Below, piece by piece: positions 6,054-7,713 of a stretch of DNA of 7,713 nt. The DNA is from a bacterium (GTDB lineage: Bacteria; Babelota; Babeliae; Babelales; CAIQNR01): the NCBI GenBank assembly GCA_947502805.1, contig CANNBR010000039.1:1-7713 (forward strand), written 5' to 3'. The translations under genes were made by a program, and so were the position numbers. How positions within the stretch are numbered: position 1 is the stretch's first letter; each line of letters begins with the position of its first letter. The notes beneath the pieces were generated by a model, which was not told the DNA's origin, searched no databases, and was given only the letters and a program-made list of their open reading frames with translations.

Positions 6054-6707
6054 ATGGAAAAAAAATATAAAAGACAGATTAGAAAACAAGTAAAACGTAT
6101 CATCAATGTAGTATGGAATGTCTTTATTGATGGTTTTTTTACTCTCTTACCATTGTGCCTTACCATTGGTATTTTTTCATTTTCATTCAGTCTCTTAAAA
6201 AACCTTCTTTCTCCCCTTCAAGGGCTCGATGTTCCTTATCTACACCTCATTCCTCATAATGAATTTTTAGTAGTCTTAAGCCTCATTCTACTTGCTGGAA
6301 TTTTTCTAAAATCATTTGTTCTGCGATCACTACTCAATTTTTTCGAAAGCATTCTTTCAAAAATCCCTCTTATTCGTCCCATTTTTAATAGCATTAAACA
6401 ACTGGTCGATGCATTTACCCCAAGCGACAATCCTACTTTTAAAAAAATTGTGCTCGTTGAATTTCCACGCAAGGGAATATACAGTATTGGATTTTTAACA
6501 GGTGAATTTTCATCACAGTTACTTCCCATCCCTAAAGACGTAATCTATTATTCTATTTTCATTCCCATGACACCAAACCCAACCAATGGCTTCTTTATCG
6601 TCATTGCAGAAAATGATTTTACTGAGCTTAATCTCACCACGCAGGAAGCTATGGCACTTGTTATGTCTGGCGGCATTATCCAACCAGATCGATTAAAGAA
6701 AGAGTAA
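6054..6707 (+). CDS. DUF502 family membrane protein
   Basis: This is a 217-residue member of the DUF502 family, which has no established biochemical function. A basic N-terminus (1-16) leads to two membrane helices (about 26-48 and 70-90), followed by a soluble C-terminal domain. Family-typical segments are GFFTLLPLCLTI (27-38), IPLIRPIFNSIKQ (104-116), VEFPRKGIYSIGFLTGE (135-151), PMTPNPTNGFF (171-181) and SGGI (205-208). It starts 70 bp after glmM, with AAGGA (6040-6044) nine bases before the ATG, and no terminator lies between. It is therefore probably the last gene of the cdaA-cdaR-glmM operon. A role at the envelope is plausible from that linkage but is inference. Its stop is 5 bp from the stop of the convergent gene. 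Confidence 0.9.
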   Translation: MEKKYKRQIRKQVKRIINVVWNVFIDGFFTLLPLCLTIGIFSFSFSLLKNLLSPLQGLDVPYLHLIPHNEFLVVLSLILLAGIFLKSFVLRSLLNFFESILSKIPLIRPIFNSIKQLVDAFTPSDNPTFKKIVLVEFPRKGIYSIGFLTGEFSSQLLPIPKDVIYYSIFIPMTPNPTNGFFIVIAENDFTELNLTTQEAMALVMSGGIIQPDRLKKE

Positions 6708-6712
6708 AAAAA

Positions 6713-7660
6713 TTAAAATTGTTTGGTTAAAAAAGTGGCATAAAAGACTTCAAGAAAAAATTCCGATCCACCATTTTTAAAGGCATAATCACCATCATAT
6801 AAAAACTGGTGAGCGCGCTGCAGTTCAGCAGCAGAGATATTTTTCCAATCTCGTTGCAAGAATGAAAATGGCAACCGGAAAGAAAGTTGTTTTGCTTCAA
6901 TTATTTTATTTTCTTTATAGAGCTTAATAACATAATGGGCGCGCCATAACTGTTCTGACCAATACGTAGTCCAAAATGGAGCCGCGTATTCACCTTTTAA
7001 CAGATGCCATGCCGGCCAAAATTGTTCTGTTTTACGGCCAAAAAAATAGCTTGAAAGATCGAATAACGAAGATTCAGGAGCGCTGATTTTTTTCATCCAG
7101 TTATCTGAAAATAGAGATACATTTTTCCCTATCACTCCCGCGTATTGAGCAATCATACTCAGTTGATCAATAGAAGAGATGCGAGTACCTTTTACCAATT
7201 TCTCAACTGCATCAACAGCAGAAGGAATGTGAGGAAATAAAAAGGTTACAAGTGCTCGCCGATCAGATTCAGAAAAATCTTCATCAAGAGAAATTATCCC
7301 TTTCATCTGTAAAGACTTATCATCAGAGTGCAGGCATCCGATAAGCTTATGAGGCCCTTGATACGACACAACTAAAGTAAGCATCTGTTTTTTGAGTGCT
7401 GCAGGTTCTACCGAAGAAAGATCCCCTAACCACAAAAGATCTGATCTTCCTAAAAAAGTTGTTGAAAGTTGTGCATATAAATCTTGAGAAGAGAGCTGAT
7501 CAAAAAGAATACTTTTTGGATTTAATTGATATTTATGACGTAATTGAGAAAGAAGCGCAGAAAAAAAAACAACCGGGTACTGTTTTGCCGAAAACAAAAT
7601 GACGGGAAAAGAAGCGAGCTGTTCATTAGCAACTACATTAAAAAATTGGTCTAATTTCAT
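6713..7660 (-). CDS. Divergent DNA polymerase III delta subunit-like protein (HolA-like)
   Basis: The 315-residue soluble protein carries no obvious catalytic motif. Its C-terminal half resembles the clamp-loader delta subunit: SLFDLSSYFFGRKTEQFWPA (198-217), then an alternating helical region with EQLWRAHYVIKLY (236-248), and finally AELQRAHQFLYDGDYAFKNG (278-297). This recalls the HolA sequence pattern of a 'FDL..A' helix, a mid-domain 'LLWxLxRQLR'-like helix, and a terminal 'L..aD.alKtG' helix. The N-terminal part (VILFSAKQYPVVFFSALLSQ, 20-39; LLWLGDLSSVE, 75-85) fits the delta AAA+-like domain, which in this subunit lacks a Walker A ATP site. HolA is usually about 340 residues. If right, it opens the sliding clamp for DNA replication. 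The start has GAGGA (7671-7667) six bases upstream. The match is by pattern only; an unrelated helical protein remains possible. Confidence 0.5.
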   Translation of the reverse strand: MKLDQFFNVVANEQLASFPVILFSAKQYPVVFFSALLSQLRHKYQLNPKSILFDQLSSQDLYAQLSTTFLGRSDLLWLGDLSSVEPAALKKQMLTLVVSYQGPHKLIGCLHSDDKSLQMKGIISLDEDFSESDRRALVTFLFPHIPSAVDAVEKLVKGTRISSIDQLSMIAQYAGVIGKNVSLFSDNWMKKISAPESSLFDLSSYFFGRKTEQFWPAWHLLKGEYAAPFWTTYWSEQLWRAHYVIKLYKENKIIEAKQLSFRLPFSFLQRDWKNISAAELQRAHQFLYDGDYAFKNGGSEFFLEVFYATFLTKQF

Positions 7661-7692
7661 GTACTATCCTCAGACTACAAGGAAGTAATTGG

Positions 7693-7713
7693 ATCCACCG
7701 CCGCTAAGGCTAT
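7693..7713 (+). repeat. GC-rich dispersed hairpin repeat, copy 2 (cut by window edge)
   Basis: These last 21 bases match the start of the element at 3335-3355 at 18 of 21 positions, in the same orientation, and both are preceded by TAATTG. Only the left half is visible, so its hairpin cannot be seen. It lies just upstream of the minus-strand HolA-like gene, 32 bp from its start codon. Confidence 0.6.

Noticed and set aside
1..7713. CRISPR array, tRNA, rRNA, insertion sequence or recoded stop codons
   Set aside because: No spaced direct repeats, cloverleaf or transposase pattern seen; TGA ends phr and is not read as an amino acid.

Overview
This is an AT-rich bacterial window that uses the standard code: TAG, TGA and TAA all end genes and Trp is TGG. 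It carries compact housekeeping genes with Shine-Dalgarno-led starts. The mix fits a small-genome or host-associated lineage: a TspO-type membrane protein, a class I photolyase, a Firmicutes-type TrpRS, a cdaA-cdaR-glmM-like cluster, a DUF502 protein and a strongly diverged HolA-like protein. My guess is a candidate phylum such as Dependentiae/TM6, but no marker here proves that.

Layout. (1) At the left edge a minus-strand gene starts at 103 and runs off the window; it appears to be a membrane protein. It is divergent from tspO (291-776, +). (2) tspO converges on a minus-strand pair, trpS then phr (photolyase), whose genes are 11 bp apart. tspO and phr are separated by 3 bp. A strong intrinsic terminator for tspO is written inside the last codons of phr. 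(3) A divergent intergenic region (3176-3391) holds a perfect A/T inverted repeat and a GC-rich hairpin repeat. (4) A plus-strand operon follows: cdaA-like, cdaR-like (47 bp overlap), glmM and a DUF502 gene. (5) It converges, with only 5 bp between stops, on a minus-strand gene that I read as a diverged DNA polymerase III delta subunit (HolA-like). A second copy of the GC-rich repeat is cut by the right edge.

The most interesting point is the cdaA-like gene. The position, three N-terminal membrane helices and overall DAC-domain pattern say CdaA, the membrane diadenylate cyclase that makes c-di-AMP and is regulated by CdaR and GlmM. The two catalytic signatures (DGA and RHR) appear to be NPH and WLR here. 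This looks like a pseudo-diadenylate cyclase kept in frame in its ancestral operon. CdaR is cut down to a single YbbR domain, while GlmM keeps every catalytic motif. I infer that the cluster has lost c-di-AMP synthesis but may keep a membrane scaffold linked to peptidoglycan precursor synthesis.

Secondary points are the photolyase's Gln where E. coli has the lesion-contacting Glu274, its closeness to tspO, and the dispersed hairpin repeats.
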